A stretch of 17,236 bases of DNA from Pleurocapsa sp. MO_226.B13 (GCA_030064795.1 JASJEI010000204.1:1-17236); one strand, 5' to 3'. Numbered from the stretch's first letter, positions 6,133-13,167 are shown. The notes: a model not told the origin generated them from the letters alone. Numbers and translations are program-made.

Positions 6133-7407
6133 ATGACTCACTTTGGCATTCTTTGTTTAGCAGCGACTGGTCACTTAAACACCATGTTTCCTCTCGGTTA
6201 CGAACTCAAACGAAGGGGACATAAAGTTACTTTTTTAAGTAATTCAGAAGCTCAAATCTTAGTATATAAGGCAGGTTTTAACTTCAGCGAAGTTTACTAT
6301 CCAATTGACACAGAAAATATCATTCTCAGACCAAGCCCATTGGCAATTTTAGATAAAACCGAGAGTTTAAAAAAATTACGCTATACTCTACAAAAATTTG
6401 CCAAGCAAGCAGAAACTCGACTTCAGAAAGCTCCCACAATTATCCGAGAACAGGGGATTAATGTGCTGCTGGTAGACTCATCTGTCTTTGAAGGAGGAAC
6501 CATCGCCGACTATCTCAATCTTCCCTATGTAACCGTGTTCAGTGCGTTACCTTTCTATCAAGATCGAGCTATTCCACCTATTATAACAACTTGGCAATAC
6601 AATCCTGACTGGTGGAGTTCGCTTCGCAATCGTATGGCTTATGGCTTTTTAAACTATATCGCTGCACCAGTTTGGCAAGTTATTGATAATTATCGTTCTT
6701 TATGGAATCTACCAGCCTACTCAGACACCAATGAGATCTTTTCTCAACTTGCTATAATTACTCGCCACATCCAAGAATTTGAATTTCCGCGTCAACTTCC
6801 TCCATACTTCCACTTCACAGGGCCATTTCATACCTCTATTAAAAGACCACTCGTAGCCTTTCCTTGGGAGAAATTAAAGAATAAACCACTAATTTACGCT
6901 TCTATGGGAACGCTCCAAAATCGCCAAGATTATGTTTTCCAAACTATAGCAGAAGCCTGTGCAGACCTAGATGCTCAACTCGTCATTTCTCTTGGTGGTG
7001 GACTCGATCCAGAAGCCTTAGCCAATTTACCTGGAAATCCTCTAGTCGTAAAATATGCTCCTCAATTAGAACTTTTGCAAAAAGCCAGCCTCAACATAAC
7101 CCACGCTGGACTGAATACCACTCTGGAATCATTAAGTTATGGCGTACCAATGGTCGCCATCCCTGTCACCGACGACCAACCAGGCGTAGCAGCAAGAATT
7201 GTTTGGACGGGAGTAGGCGAACTAGTAAAACTTTCTAGTTTAAGTGCAAACAAAATGCAAAAGACTATCGAACGAGTCTTGAAAGAACAATCCTACAAAC
7301 AAAATGCAATCCGTCTGCAAGAAGCGATTCGCCGTACTGAAGGAGTTTATCGCGCTGTCGATATTATCGAGCAGGCTGTATCGACAGAAAAGCCAGTAAG
7401 AAATTGA
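6133..7407 (+). CDS. GT1-family glycosyltransferase (MGT/CrtX-like)
   Basis: 424 residues from the ATG at 6133, which has AGGAGA at 6119-6124; an in-frame ATG at 6100 lies upstream of that site and is less likely. GT-B fold UDP-sugar transferase. The N-terminal half holds FGILCLAATGHLNTMFPLG, with His14 as likely catalytic base and Asp115 (LLVDSSVFEGG) as its partner. The C-terminal half holds IYASMGT (254-260) and the donor-binding motif PQLELLQKAS...THAGLNTTLESL...GVPMVAIPVTDDQPGVAARI (310-356). The DQPGVAARI ending is especially close to CrtX zeaxanthin glucosyltransferases, while overall it also resembles macrolide-type MGT enzymes. Acceptors are usually hydrophobic: carotenoid, sterol or polyketide. 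It is last in the operon after the regulator and transporter. No export signal is seen, so it acts in the cytosol or at the membrane face. Confidence 0.9.
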   Translation: MTHFGILCLAATGHLNTMFPLGYELKRRGHKVTFLSNSEAQILVYKAGFNFSEVYYPIDTENIILRPSPLAILDKTESLKKLRYTLQKFAKQAETRLQKAPTIIREQGINVLLVDSSVFEGGTIADYLNLPYVTVFSALPFYQDRAIPPIITTWQYNPDWWSSLRNRMAYGFLNYIAAPVWQVIDNYRSLWNLPAYSDTNEIFSQLAIITRHIQEFEFPRQLPPYFHFTGPFHTSIKRPLVAFPWEKLKNKPLIYASMGTLQNRQDYVFQTIAEACADLDAQLVISLGGGLDPEALANLPGNPLVVKYAPQLELLQKASLNITHAGLNTTLESLSYGVPMVAIPVTDDQPGVAARIVWTGVGELVKLSSLSANKMQKTIERVLKEQSYKQNAIRLQEAIRRTEGVYRAVDIIEQAVSTEKPVRN

Positions 7408-7520
7408 TAAGATATCTTGGAATAGAAAGTTTTGGGTCTTGGTTCTTATAATTTGATTAGTGCGATCGAAAAGTAAAAAACAAACGTTTGATTGCAATTT
7501 TCCTCACTCAATCTAAAATC

Positions 7521-7814
7521 ATGAAAACATTTAAATTACTTCTAGCAATAGCGATCGCCGGCTGGGGAATAACTACACTAAAACCTCAACCAGTAACAGC
7601 AGCCGAAGAAATCTCTTTTTCCCGCTCCTTTCTAGGAGAATTCAAGCTCTCAGTAGAGGATTTGGCTATCTTTGCCCAAGATGGCACAATTACTTCAGAA
7701 TTTGCCTACTACGCCAAACATCTTGACAATAAAACCCTCCAGCAACTACGGCAAATCTTACAAACCAGCTTTGATGTTGAACCAATAACCATCTATCGAG
7801 TAACGAATACCTAA
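7521..7814 (+). pseudogene. Truncated DUF1400-type exported protein (alpha/beta-hydrolase N-terminal part)
   Basis: 97 residues from the ATG at 7521. Residues 1-26 form a signal peptide with a likely cut after PVTAA. The rest, EISFSRSFLGEFKLSVEDLAIFAQDGTIT...YAKHLDNKTLQQLRQILQTSFDVEPITIYRV, matches the beginning of DUF1400, the segment that precedes an alpha/beta-hydrolase domain in many cyanobacterial proteins. Those proteins continue for well over 200 further residues; here the frame stops at once after YRVTNT and no hydrolase domain follows. The stop overlaps by four bases the stop of moaB on the other strand, so the rest was probably lost by deletion. A TATAAT hexamer at 7447-7452 could be part of a promoter. 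It may be an intact short paralog, but truncation is more likely. Confidence 0.65.
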
Positions 7815-8341
7815 GTTTCGGTTAGTCTGGGAATCAATTGAGCCAAATTACAAGGACGATTGCGAGAATCGAGTTGGTCTTGAATAATACTCCATCCTGT
7901 TTGACAAGCACCACTAGAACCAGGTAAACAAAAAATATAAGTTCCATTAGCTACGCCAGCAAGAGTCCGAGACTGAATTGTCGAGGTTTTAATCTCTTGA
8001 TAGGAAATCATCCGAAATATCTCGCCAAAACCTTCAATTTCCTTATCTAATAGTGGTTTAATCGCTTCTGGAGTGCAATCTCGTCCTGTAACTCCCGTCC
8101 CTCCAGTAGTCAAAATTACCCACACAGATTCATCCGCAATCCATCTACTGATGACAGCGCGAATTTGGTAAATATTATCGGGAACAATGGTTTTTTCTGC
8201 TAAGTAATGTCCTGCTGTTTTTAGATTATCGACTAATATTTTGCCCGATTTGTCATCGGCTTCGGTTCGCGTATCGGAAACAGTCATCACGGCAATTTTT
8301 AAAGAAAGTAAAGATTCGTTTTGGTTCATTTTTGAGTACAT
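7811..8341 (-). CDS. moaB: Molybdenum cofactor biosynthesis protein MoaB
   Basis: 176 residues of the MoaB/Mog/MoeA-N fold, which adenylylates molybdopterin before molybdate insertion in cofactor synthesis. Recognised from KIAVMTVSDTRTEADDKSG (15-33), the molybdopterin-binding TTGGTGVTGRD (78-88) with TPEA after it, the GFGEIFRMISYQEI segment, and the end FCLPGSSGACQTGW followed by QLDSRNRPCNLAQLIP. Two starts are possible: ATG at 8341 (used here) and ATG at 8329 (MNQNES); neither has a clear ribosome site. A perfect 8-bp palindrome lies ten bases upstream. It is convergent with the truncated DUF1400 gene, their stops overlapping by four bases. The cofactor would serve enzymes such as nitrate reductase; none is in the window. 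Confidence 0.93.
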   Translation of the reverse strand: MYSKMNQNESLLSLKIAVMTVSDTRTEADDKSGKILVDNLKTAGHYLAEKTIVPDNIYQIRAVISRWIADESVWVILTTGGTGVTGRDCTPEAIKPLLDKEIEGFGEIFRMISYQEIKTSTIQSRTLAGVANGTYIFCLPGSSGACQTGWSIIQDQLDSRNRPCNLAQLIPRLTET

Positions 8342-8350
8342 TCAGCAGCC

Positions 8351-8369
8351 AGCAAGATCGTATCTTGCT
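8351..8369 (-). promoter_or_regulatory. Palindrome upstream of moaB
   Basis: AGCAAGAT (8351-8358) and ATCTTGCT (8362-8369) are perfect complements around a three-base CGT. It lies ten bases before the longer moaB start and 97 bases after the ycf66 stop. No T-run follows on the minus strand, so an operator or leader hairpin is more likely than a terminator. Confidence 0.4.
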
Positions 8370-8465
8370 AAACCGCAAACTTAGGAAGTAGAGACTTTAA
8401 TTCAAAAGGGCGCGACTGCAAAAACTTGCGGGTAAACAGAAGGGTTAGGATGGGGACATTGAAGT

Positions 8466-9563
8466 TTACTCGTAGTCGTTAAAGTTTATTGGTTTGCGTC
8501 TTTCTGGTCGATCGCGGTAGTCATCATATCGATCGGTCGAGTTACTATCTTTGGAATTATCATAATCGTCATAATCATCGCGATCGCTGTCGGTATAATC
8601 ATCGTCATAATTAGAGCCAAGATCGTCTAAAGGCTGATAATCGACGACATAATCTCCAGGGATAGATCCTTCGTCTTCGCGATCGCTTCTACCCGAATCC
8701 CCATTATAATCGCGACCCAAATCGGAATCATCATAACTGTTGCCCAAATTACCCGCATCATAATCATCCTCTGGTTCGTAACTTCTACCCAAATCTGCGG
8801 GGCTTGGTCTGCGTCTGGGGGTAGCAGGAGGGGGAGTAGGCTCGGAATAACGGTCTTCTCTGGTAGGACGAGGACGAGGACGGGATGCTCTAGGAGGATT
8901 GTTCCACTCATCTTGGGTATCCCAATCATCATAGCTATCTGAAGGTGGTGTGCTAGGGCGACGACGGGGACGACTATCTACATCGGGATAGCGGTCGCTT
9001 CTGCTAGGGCGTTCGGCATAATCGCTCGGTTCTGGGCGGTTACGGCTCTGTCTGCGTCGGGGTTCGTCTCTAATATCGTTAACAGGAGCTGGTCTTCTTC
9101 TGGAGTCAGAACGACGAGAGGGACGGGGTTGAGGGTCGTCATAACCTCTGAGTCTAGGGCTATTGTAGTTGGGTTTTGCCCCTTGATAAACATCTTCATA
9201 AGGGTCAATTTTATCTAACTCGGCTTCGGTGTAGACTCTGGTACGACTTACAGGGCGATCGCGATCGACTGTGGGTGTATTGCGTCTGGCTTGTTCGGTT
9301 GCCACACTGCGCATTCTGATACTTTCAAAGGCAAAGAAAATTGCCGTTCCCGTCAATAAAAATTGACCAAATTGCAAAATCGGGTCTAATCGCCAACCAT
9401 TAAAGAGTAAAATAATTCCACAGAGCAAACCCACCGCAGCAAAAAAGATATCATAATCTCTTGCTAACTCTGGGCGAACTGAGCGCAGGAAAAACAAACC
9501 CGCTCCCGCTACTGCTAAGAATAAACCTAAGATAGCTGCTGCATTCAGCCCAAAATTGACCAT
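8466..9563 (-). CDS. ycf66: Ycf66-family membrane protein with long disordered tail
   Basis: 365 residues. The first 85 match the Ycf66 N-terminal domain: three predicted helices at about 8-26, 38-55 and 62-80, with NGWRLDPILQFGQFLLTG between the second and third. The family is found in cyanobacteria and some plastids; its function is not established. From about residue 90 to the end the protein is highly charged and low-complexity, rich in Arg, Asp, Pro, Ser and Tyr. It begins Arg/Pro-rich and becomes Asp/Tyr-rich towards the C-terminus (runs such as YDDYDN and DDDYTDSDRDDYDDYDN), so it is intrinsically disordered. AGGAGA lies seven bases before the ATG. psbX is upstream on the same strand, 286 bases away, with a structured element between them. 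Confidence 0.9.
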   Translation of the reverse strand: MVNFGLNAAAILGLFLAVAGAGLFFLRSVRPELARDYDIFFAAVGLLCGIILLFNGWRLDPILQFGQFLLTGTAIFFAFESIRMRSVATEQARRNTPTVDRDRPVSRTRVYTEAELDKIDPYEDVYQGAKPNYNSPRLRGYDDPQPRPSRRSDSRRRPAPVNDIRDEPRRRQSRNRPEPSDYAERPSRSDRYPDVDSRPRRRPSTPPSDSYDDWDTQDEWNNPPRASRPRPRPTREDRYSEPTPPPATPRRRPSPADLGRSYEPEDDYDAGNLGNSYDDSDLGRDYNGDSGRSDREDEGSIPGDYVVDYQPLDDLGSNYDDDYTDSDRDDYDDYDNSKDSNSTDRYDDYRDRPERRKPINFNDYE

Positions 9564-9755
9564 TACTATATCTCCTAATCTGTCCTGGTTGTGAGTAAGA
9601 TATCTCTATACTCATCTTAAGGGATGTACATTTATAATCTACCCAGAATAGCTATACTCTTCTACTCCCAATCGAGTAAGTATGACTACTAGTTACTATT
9701 ATCGCTATTATTTATTTACGATTTAGAGGCAAATTTATTGCTAGTTAAAATATAA

Positions 9756-9808
9756 CGACGGAATTTGGGTAAATCTTACCCCGCTCCAGATCGGAGACTA
9801 TTCCGTCG
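9756..9808 (-). ncRNA. Structured three-way-junction-like element between psbX and ycf66
   Basis: An outer 9-bp perfect stem (CGACGGAAT 9756-9764 with ATTCCGTCG 9800-9808) encloses two hairpins. One is a 6-bp stem with a three-base loop (GGGTAA 9767-9772 with TTACCC 9776-9781). The other is a 4-bp stem (CTCC 9784-9787 with GGAG 9793-9796). Read on the minus strand, the strand of both flanking genes, it is followed by a T-rich stretch (TTATATTTT). It could be the psbX terminator, an mRNA-processing or stabilising element, or a cis-regulatory leader of ycf66. It matches no riboswitch class I can name. Confidence 0.5.
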
Positions 9809-9849
9809 CCCAAAAAAATTAATAATTTATTGCTGGTAACAACAAGCAA

Positions 9850-9972
9850 TTATAGTCCGCGTTTGATTTTGTCGCTTTGACTCAAAACGATTAAAGCTAT
9901 AGTTGCGGGGATAACCACAATAATTGCACCTAATCCTAGACTTAAAAGAAAATTAGTTAATGAAGGAGTCAT
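9850..9972 (-). CDS. psbX: Photosystem II protein PsbX
   Basis: 40 residues: MTPSLTNFLLSLGLGAIIVV followed by IPATIALIVLSQSDKIKRGL. The MTPSL start, single transmembrane helix (about 8-31) with the VVIPAT motif, and the basic SQxDKIxR end are the hallmarks of PsbX, a small intrinsic subunit at the periphery of photosystem II in the thylakoid membrane. Full length is about 39-41 residues, so the gene is complete. AGGA lies about ten bases before the ATG. The gene is divergent from the YggT gene and upstream of ycf66 on the same strand. Its presence marks the DNA as from an oxygenic phototroph. Confidence 0.95.
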   Translation of the reverse strand: MTPSLTNFLLSLGLGAIIVVIPATIALIVLSQSDKIKRGL

Positions 9973-10093
9973 AATTTTTTTATCCTGACTATTTTTTGGT
10001 TTTAACTGTAAAAATTTACCTTGTTTTGTAATTCTAAAAGTTTTTTATCCAAAACTAAAGTTAATTACGTTGTCGCCTCCAAGAGAAGCTCAC

Positions 10094-10120
10094 TCTATAT
10101 TGTAAGGTGATGAGGGTCAA
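10094..10120 (-). promoter_or_regulatory. Candidate psbX promoter
   Basis: On the minus strand TTGACC (10115-10120) and TATAGA (10094-10099) are separated by 15 bases, shorter than the ideal 17. It would give a leader of about 115 bases before psbX. Weak evidence, based only on hexamer match and position. Confidence 0.28.
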
Positions 10121-10226
10121 AAAAAGACAGTAAATCGCCAAAGACATTCTCAAATCCCAGTACAATACATAACAGATATTTACATTCTGTAATGTTACTG
10201 GCGTATCATCATATATCTTTACAATT

Positions 10227-10517
10227 ATGGAACTATCAAATTTAGGAGCGATCGCAATCAGTCTCTTGTTGGGACTAATGACAATTTTATTTATTTTTAG
10301 AATTGTCCTAACCTGGTATCCCCAAGCAGAGCTTACTCGTTTTCCTTTTCGTTTAGTTGTCTTACCTACAGAACCATTTCTCAAGCCCCTACGCAAAGTA
10401 GTTGCTCCCATCGGTGGCGTAGATATTACCCCGATTATTTGGGTTGGACTTTGTACCCTCCTGCGTGAAATTCTAGTAGGACAGCAAGGACTAATTACAA
10501 TGGCATTAACTCATTGA
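10227..10517 (+). CDS. YggT/Ycf19-family membrane protein
   Basis: 96 residues, the usual length for a single YggT unit. Two predicted helices lie at about 6-28 and 68-90. Family signatures are FRIVLTWYPQ (24-33), the PTEPFLKPLRKVVAPIGGVDITPII stretch (47-71, covering the short re-entrant loop), and LLREILVG. In cyanobacteria and chloroplasts relatives such as Ycf19/CCB3 are linked to thylakoid membrane biogenesis, cytochrome b6 haem attachment or nucleoid distribution; which role applies here cannot be told. It is divergent from psbX with 254 bases between the starts. The upstream region holds ACATT-N4-AATGT near 10181-10194, a weak dyad. No obvious ribosome site precedes the ATG. Confidence 0.9.
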   Translation: MELSNLGAIAISLLLGLMTILFIFRIVLTWYPQAELTRFPFRLVVLPTEPFLKPLRKVVAPIGGVDITPIIWVGLCTLLREILVGQQGLITMALTH

Positions 10518-10862
10518 TGTTGAAAATTGCCATAAATGCGATCGCCTAGACCGTTCTTAACTCGACCGTGAGTACAGCAAAAAACGATCGAAAATCGTCA
10601 ATTCAGATTGGTTTTAACTATTAATCTGTCATGTTTAGAAGGCGATCGCGAATTGTATCTAACTGACTGTTTAAGTATTTCCGTACTAACTCAAAAAAAT
10701 ACCCGTCCCTCGATCCAAGTCTAATCCCTCGTGACTTTTAAATAGAGGGCTGGAGCTTTTGAGTACAGACTTAATTATATTAATGCCAACTCCTCAAAAC
10801 CTTGTATTTCAGGCGGACTGATATAAATTGATTATTCGTTATTAGGCTACAAACAACCAACA
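10518..10862. other. Intergenic region with no gene seen
   Basis: It contains HIP1 octamers near 10538 and 10642, two copies of TCCCTCG near 10707 and 10725, and a loose pairing of CTCAAAA (10690-10696) with TTTTGAG (10757-10763). No reading frame of useful length or recognisable product appears on either strand, and no RNA gene is evident. Confidence 0.5.
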
Positions 10863-10882
10863 ACCAATGACAAATGACAAAA
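10863..10882 (-). repeat. Left copy of the 20-bp inverted repeat flanking the beta-lactamase gene
   Basis: Read on the minus strand this is TTTTGTCATTTGTCATTGGT, matching 19 of 20 bases of the right copy at 11726-11745 in inverse orientation. It ends exactly next to the beta-lactamase stop codon. The TCATTGGT/TCATTTG unit resembles a short repeat scattered through many cyanobacterial genomes. Confidence 0.65.
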
Positions 10883-11713
10883 CTAAAACAATCCCAAATC
10901 CTGTAAACACAACCTAGTAACTTCTAGCCTGACTGCGGGGTCGATTGATGGATTTAGATCTAAATTAGTTGCAAAGAAATAAACATTATCGTTTTGTTCC
11001 AAGTAACCCACATACCAGCCTATTTCTGAGGCTAAACCCGTTTTTGCCCGAAGCACGCGATCGGGTGTTTGTTCGGCGATCGCAAGATCTTTGACCAAAT
11101 CCATAGTTCTTTGGGAGAAGGGCAGGTCATTTTGGTAAAGACGTCGGAGAAAGTCAATTTGCTCTCTAGGAGTAATTCTTAATTCTCCTTCTAACCAAAA
11201 CTTATCGATATCTTCTTTGCCACCAATGTTTTGATTGCCATATTCAATTCGATTGACAAACTCCTGCATTCTTTGATGTCCAATTCTACGGGCAAGGACT
11301 TGATAAAACCAGACGGCGGAATATTTAAAAGCCAGACGGATATTTAAATCTTGATTCCATTGGGCAAAAGGAGAACCATTAAAACCTCTTTCAATGCCAT
11401 CCCAAGTCAAAACGGCGACATCATCTTTAATCACTCCAGTTTCTAAAGCAATTAAAGAATTAGGAATTTTATAAGTAGAAGCAGGAAGAAAGGTAGTGTT
11501 GTTGCGGTTGGGATTATGTTCGTAAAAGCGATCTTCATTGAGGTCATAAATAATAATCGAACCATTAACCCCTAAATCATCAAAATGCTGCTTAAAATCA
11601 ACTGTTTGCTCTATTTCTAAATTATTTTGCGAATAAACTTTATATTCTTGAAGCAACAAGCTACCAACTAAAGCCAAAACCAACACCAATAAGAAACTTA
11701 GCAGTTTTTTCAC
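10883..11713 (-). CDS. Class D (OXA-type) beta-lactamase
   Basis: 276 residues from the GTG at 11713, chosen because AGAGG (11721-11725) lies seven bases upstream. An ATG at 11734 would add seven residues but sits inside a repeat. Residues 4-21 form a signal peptide or anchor, so it acts in the periplasm. All class D motifs are visible: STYK with nucleophile Ser79 and Lys82 (the Lys that is carboxylated in the family), SAV at 132-134, YGN at 158-160, FWLEG with Trp173 (the Trp that protects the carboxylated Lys), and KTG at 224-226 followed by GWYVGYLE. It should hydrolyse penicillin-type beta-lactams, though spectrum cannot be read from sequence. It is a lone gene between inverted repeats. 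No regulator or penicillin-binding partner is adjacent. Confidence 0.92.
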   Translation of the reverse strand: MKKLLSFLLVLVLALVGSLLLQEYKVYSQNNLEIEQTVDFKQHFDDLGVNGSIIIYDLNEDRFYEHNPNRNNTTFLPASTYKIPNSLIALETGVIKDDVAVLTWDGIERGFNGSPFAQWNQDLNIRLAFKYSAVWFYQVLARRIGHQRMQEFVNRIEYGNQNIGGKEDIDKFWLEGELRITPREQIDFLRRLYQNDLPFSQRTMDLVKDLAIAEQTPDRVLRAKTGLASEIGWYVGYLEQNDNVYFFATNLDLNPSIDPAVRLEVTRLCLQDLGLF

Positions 11714-11725
11714 AGTTACACCTCT

Positions 11726-11745
11726 TTTTGTCATTGGTCATTGGT
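11726..11745 (+). repeat. Right copy of the 20-bp inverted repeat flanking the beta-lactamase gene
   Basis: TTTTGTCATTGGTCATTGGT, differing in one base from the inverted left copy at 10863-10882. It overlaps the upstream ATG (11732-11734) of the beta-lactamase frame. Shorter TCATTGGT copies also occur at 12642-12649 and 13123-13130. Confidence 0.65.
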
Positions 11746-11756
11746 GATTAGTATCC

Positions 11757-11865
11757 GCGAACGGCCCTAAAGGGTTCGACAGTCGCTTCAAGTCAACAAA
11801 GGACTTGGTCGCATGTAAGGCTTTAGCCGCATCTGACCCGCCCAACGCGCTGTCTCACCGTTCGC
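11757..11865. repeat. Short palindromic repeat element upstream of the NafY-like gene
   Basis: GCGAACGG (11757-11764) and CCGTTCGC (11858-11865) form 8-bp inverted ends about 109 bases apart. Inside is a hairpin CAAGTC (11789-11794) with GACTTG (11802-11807). The phrase GGCCCTAAAGGGTTCGAC near the left end is of a kind seen repeatedly in cyanobacterial intergenic repeats, and CCCTAAAGG recurs in the element at 13042-13122. The 35 codons open across this stretch in front of 11910 are not coding. Confidence 0.5.
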
Positions 11866-11909
11866 CCTTACAGTCATTAGTCTATATATATTATTTGGAG
11901 CATAGTATC

Positions 11910-12641
11910 ATGACCACCCAACCCATCTCTAACGAAGTCGCCCTGAGAATTGCCTTAGCAGCGAAGGTATTACCTGACGTATCTGTAAAAGATTTAATTG
12001 GGGCTTTGCAAACCCATCTCGACGATGAGATTACTGAAGAGTCTCTTAATAATATTACAGTTACTCAATTAAAAAGATCCTTTGGCAATATTTATGAAGT
12101 TGACAGCGAATGGGAAGGCGAGGATGCAGATAATAGCGACATAGCAGCCTTTAAAGAAGCGGTGCAAATTTTGTGGGGTGAAAAGGACTATTGCGAAAAA
12201 GAATTGCCCATCAAACCCTATAAAGAAGGAGATATGCCCAACTCGATTAGAATTGCCGTTGCTTCTAATACTGGAGAACAAATTGACGGACACTTTGGTT
12301 CTTGCCACCGCTATTTAATTTATCAACTGTCAGCAGATGAAATTAGATTAATTGACGTTCGTTCGGCAATAGAAGCCGATCTTAGCGAAGACAAAAACAG
12401 ATTTCGCGTCAATTTAATTAAAGATTGTCCCGTACTTTATATTGTCTCGATCGGTGGCCCTGCTGCTGCCAAAGTCATCCAAGCCTATATCTATCCGATG
12501 AAAGTATCCGAGGGTGGCAATGCTAGAGAAATCTTAGCAGACTTACAAAAAGCGATCGCCACTTCTCCACCCCCTTGGTTAGCAAAGATCTTAGGTGTTG
12601 GCAAAGGTGAAAGAGTGAAAAATTATAAAGCTGTTGGTTAG
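11910..12641 (+). CDS. NafY/NifX-like dinitrogenase cofactor-binding protein
   Basis: 243 residues from the ATG at 11910, with TTGGAG (11895-11900) nine bases before it. Two domains. Residues 7-58 (SNEVALRIALAAKVLPDVSVKDLIGAL...ITVTQLKR) resemble the N-terminal domain of NafY. Residues 112-213 form the NifX/NafY/NifB-C cofactor-binding fold: IRIAVASNTGEQIDGHFGSC (113-132, with conserved His128 in the GHFG motif and Cys132) and VLYIVSIGGPAAAKVIQAYI (175-194), then EGGNAREILADL. Family members carry the iron-molybdenum cofactor or its precursor during nitrogenase assembly. No nif genes surround it here, so it may be an orphan accessory protein. Two unrecognised genes follow on the same strand. 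The C-terminal residues run into a TCATTGGT repeat that supplies the stop context. Confidence 0.85.
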   Translation: MTTQPISNEVALRIALAAKVLPDVSVKDLIGALQTHLDDEITEESLNNITVTQLKRSFGNIYEVDSEWEGEDADNSDIAAFKEAVQILWGEKDYCEKELPIKPYKEGDMPNSIRIAVASNTGEQIDGHFGSCHRYLIYQLSADEIRLIDVRSAIEADLSEDKNRFRVNLIKDCPVLYIVSIGGPAAAKVIQAYIYPMKVSEGGNAREILADLQKAIATSPPPWLAKILGVGKGERVKNYKAVG

Positions 12642-12684
12642 TCATTGGTTATTGAATGTAAAGAAACAAGAAAAAATCATCAAT

Positions 12685-13023
12685 ATGCAACAAAACAAAG
12701 AACGAGTCCGAGAAATTCAACAGGTAACGGGATTAAGACCTACCCATTTTGCCGATCTAATTCGAGTGGCACAATTAATCTACGATCCTAGTGGTGGTGT
12801 ATCGGGTAAAGTCGTCGAGGTTGACTGGTTGACTTTTGGTATTCCTAGAAGAGTTGCTGGTAATTTGCGATCGCTTGGCAGAAAATATCAGTATGAATCT
12901 CCTCACGTTGCCATTGACCTAGTTTGGGATGAATTAACTCCAGAAACACGCAGTTGGTTTATCGCCAACAAAAGCATTCTCTGGGAAATTGAAGAGTCAT
13001 TTCCTGCTTTAGATGAAGATTAG
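12685..13023 (+). CDS. Unrecognised small protein downstream of the NafY-like gene
   Basis: 112 residues from the ATG at 12685; the frame is open back to 12634, but those codons overlap the previous gene's stop and a repeat. The protein is soluble and mixed-charge, with residues 2-15 basic, a PTHFADLIRVAQLIYDPSGG segment (residues 16-35), and an acidic end (EIEESFPALDED). It has no signal peptide, membrane helix or cysteines. No family is recognised. It starts 43 bases after the NafY-like stop on the same strand, so a shared transcript is likely. A link to metal-cofactor handling would rest only on this position. Confidence 0.75.
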   Translation: MQQNKERVREIQQVTGLRPTHFADLIRVAQLIYDPSGGVSGKVVEVDWLTFGIPRRVAGNLRSLGRKYQYESPHVAIDLVWDELTPETRSWFIANKSILWEIEESFPALDED

Positions 13024-13041
13024 TTATCGATCGTCGATCGT

Positions 13042-13122
13042 CAGTAGAGACGTAGCCCTAAAGGACTCTATCACGGATACCGCTTCGCATATCGCTTCGC
13101 ATCGCATGCTACGTCTCTACTG
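13042..13122. repeat. MITE-like element with 15-bp perfect terminal inverted repeats
   Basis: CAGTAGAGACGTAGC (13042-13056) is the exact reverse complement of GCTACGTCTCTACTG (13108-13122). The 81-base element also holds two close copies of ATCGCTTCGCAT-type sequence around 13079-13105 and the CCCTAAAGGA phrase. GTAGAGACGTAGC-type ends are familiar from cyanobacterial intergenic repeats. No coding sequence lies inside. It sits between two same-strand genes of unknown function. Confidence 0.75.
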
Positions 13123-13167
13123 TCATTGGTTACGAAGGACAAAAGACAAAAAACATAAAACAAAATC

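Noticed and set aside
8627..9208. Two overlapping minus-strand frames inside ycf66
   Set aside because: They are side effects of the low-complexity GAT/CGA-rich tail and show no protein-like composition of their own.
9756..9808. Assignment of the structured element to the cyanobacterial glnA (glutamine) RNA or to a tRNA
   Set aside because: The conserved junction bases of the glutamine riboswitch as I recall them are absent, and there are only two enclosed hairpins rather than a tRNA cloverleaf.
10061..10411. Minus-strand frame overlapping the YggT gene and the psbX upstream region
   Set aside because: It lies antisense to a clear YggT gene and has no homology features or ribosome site.
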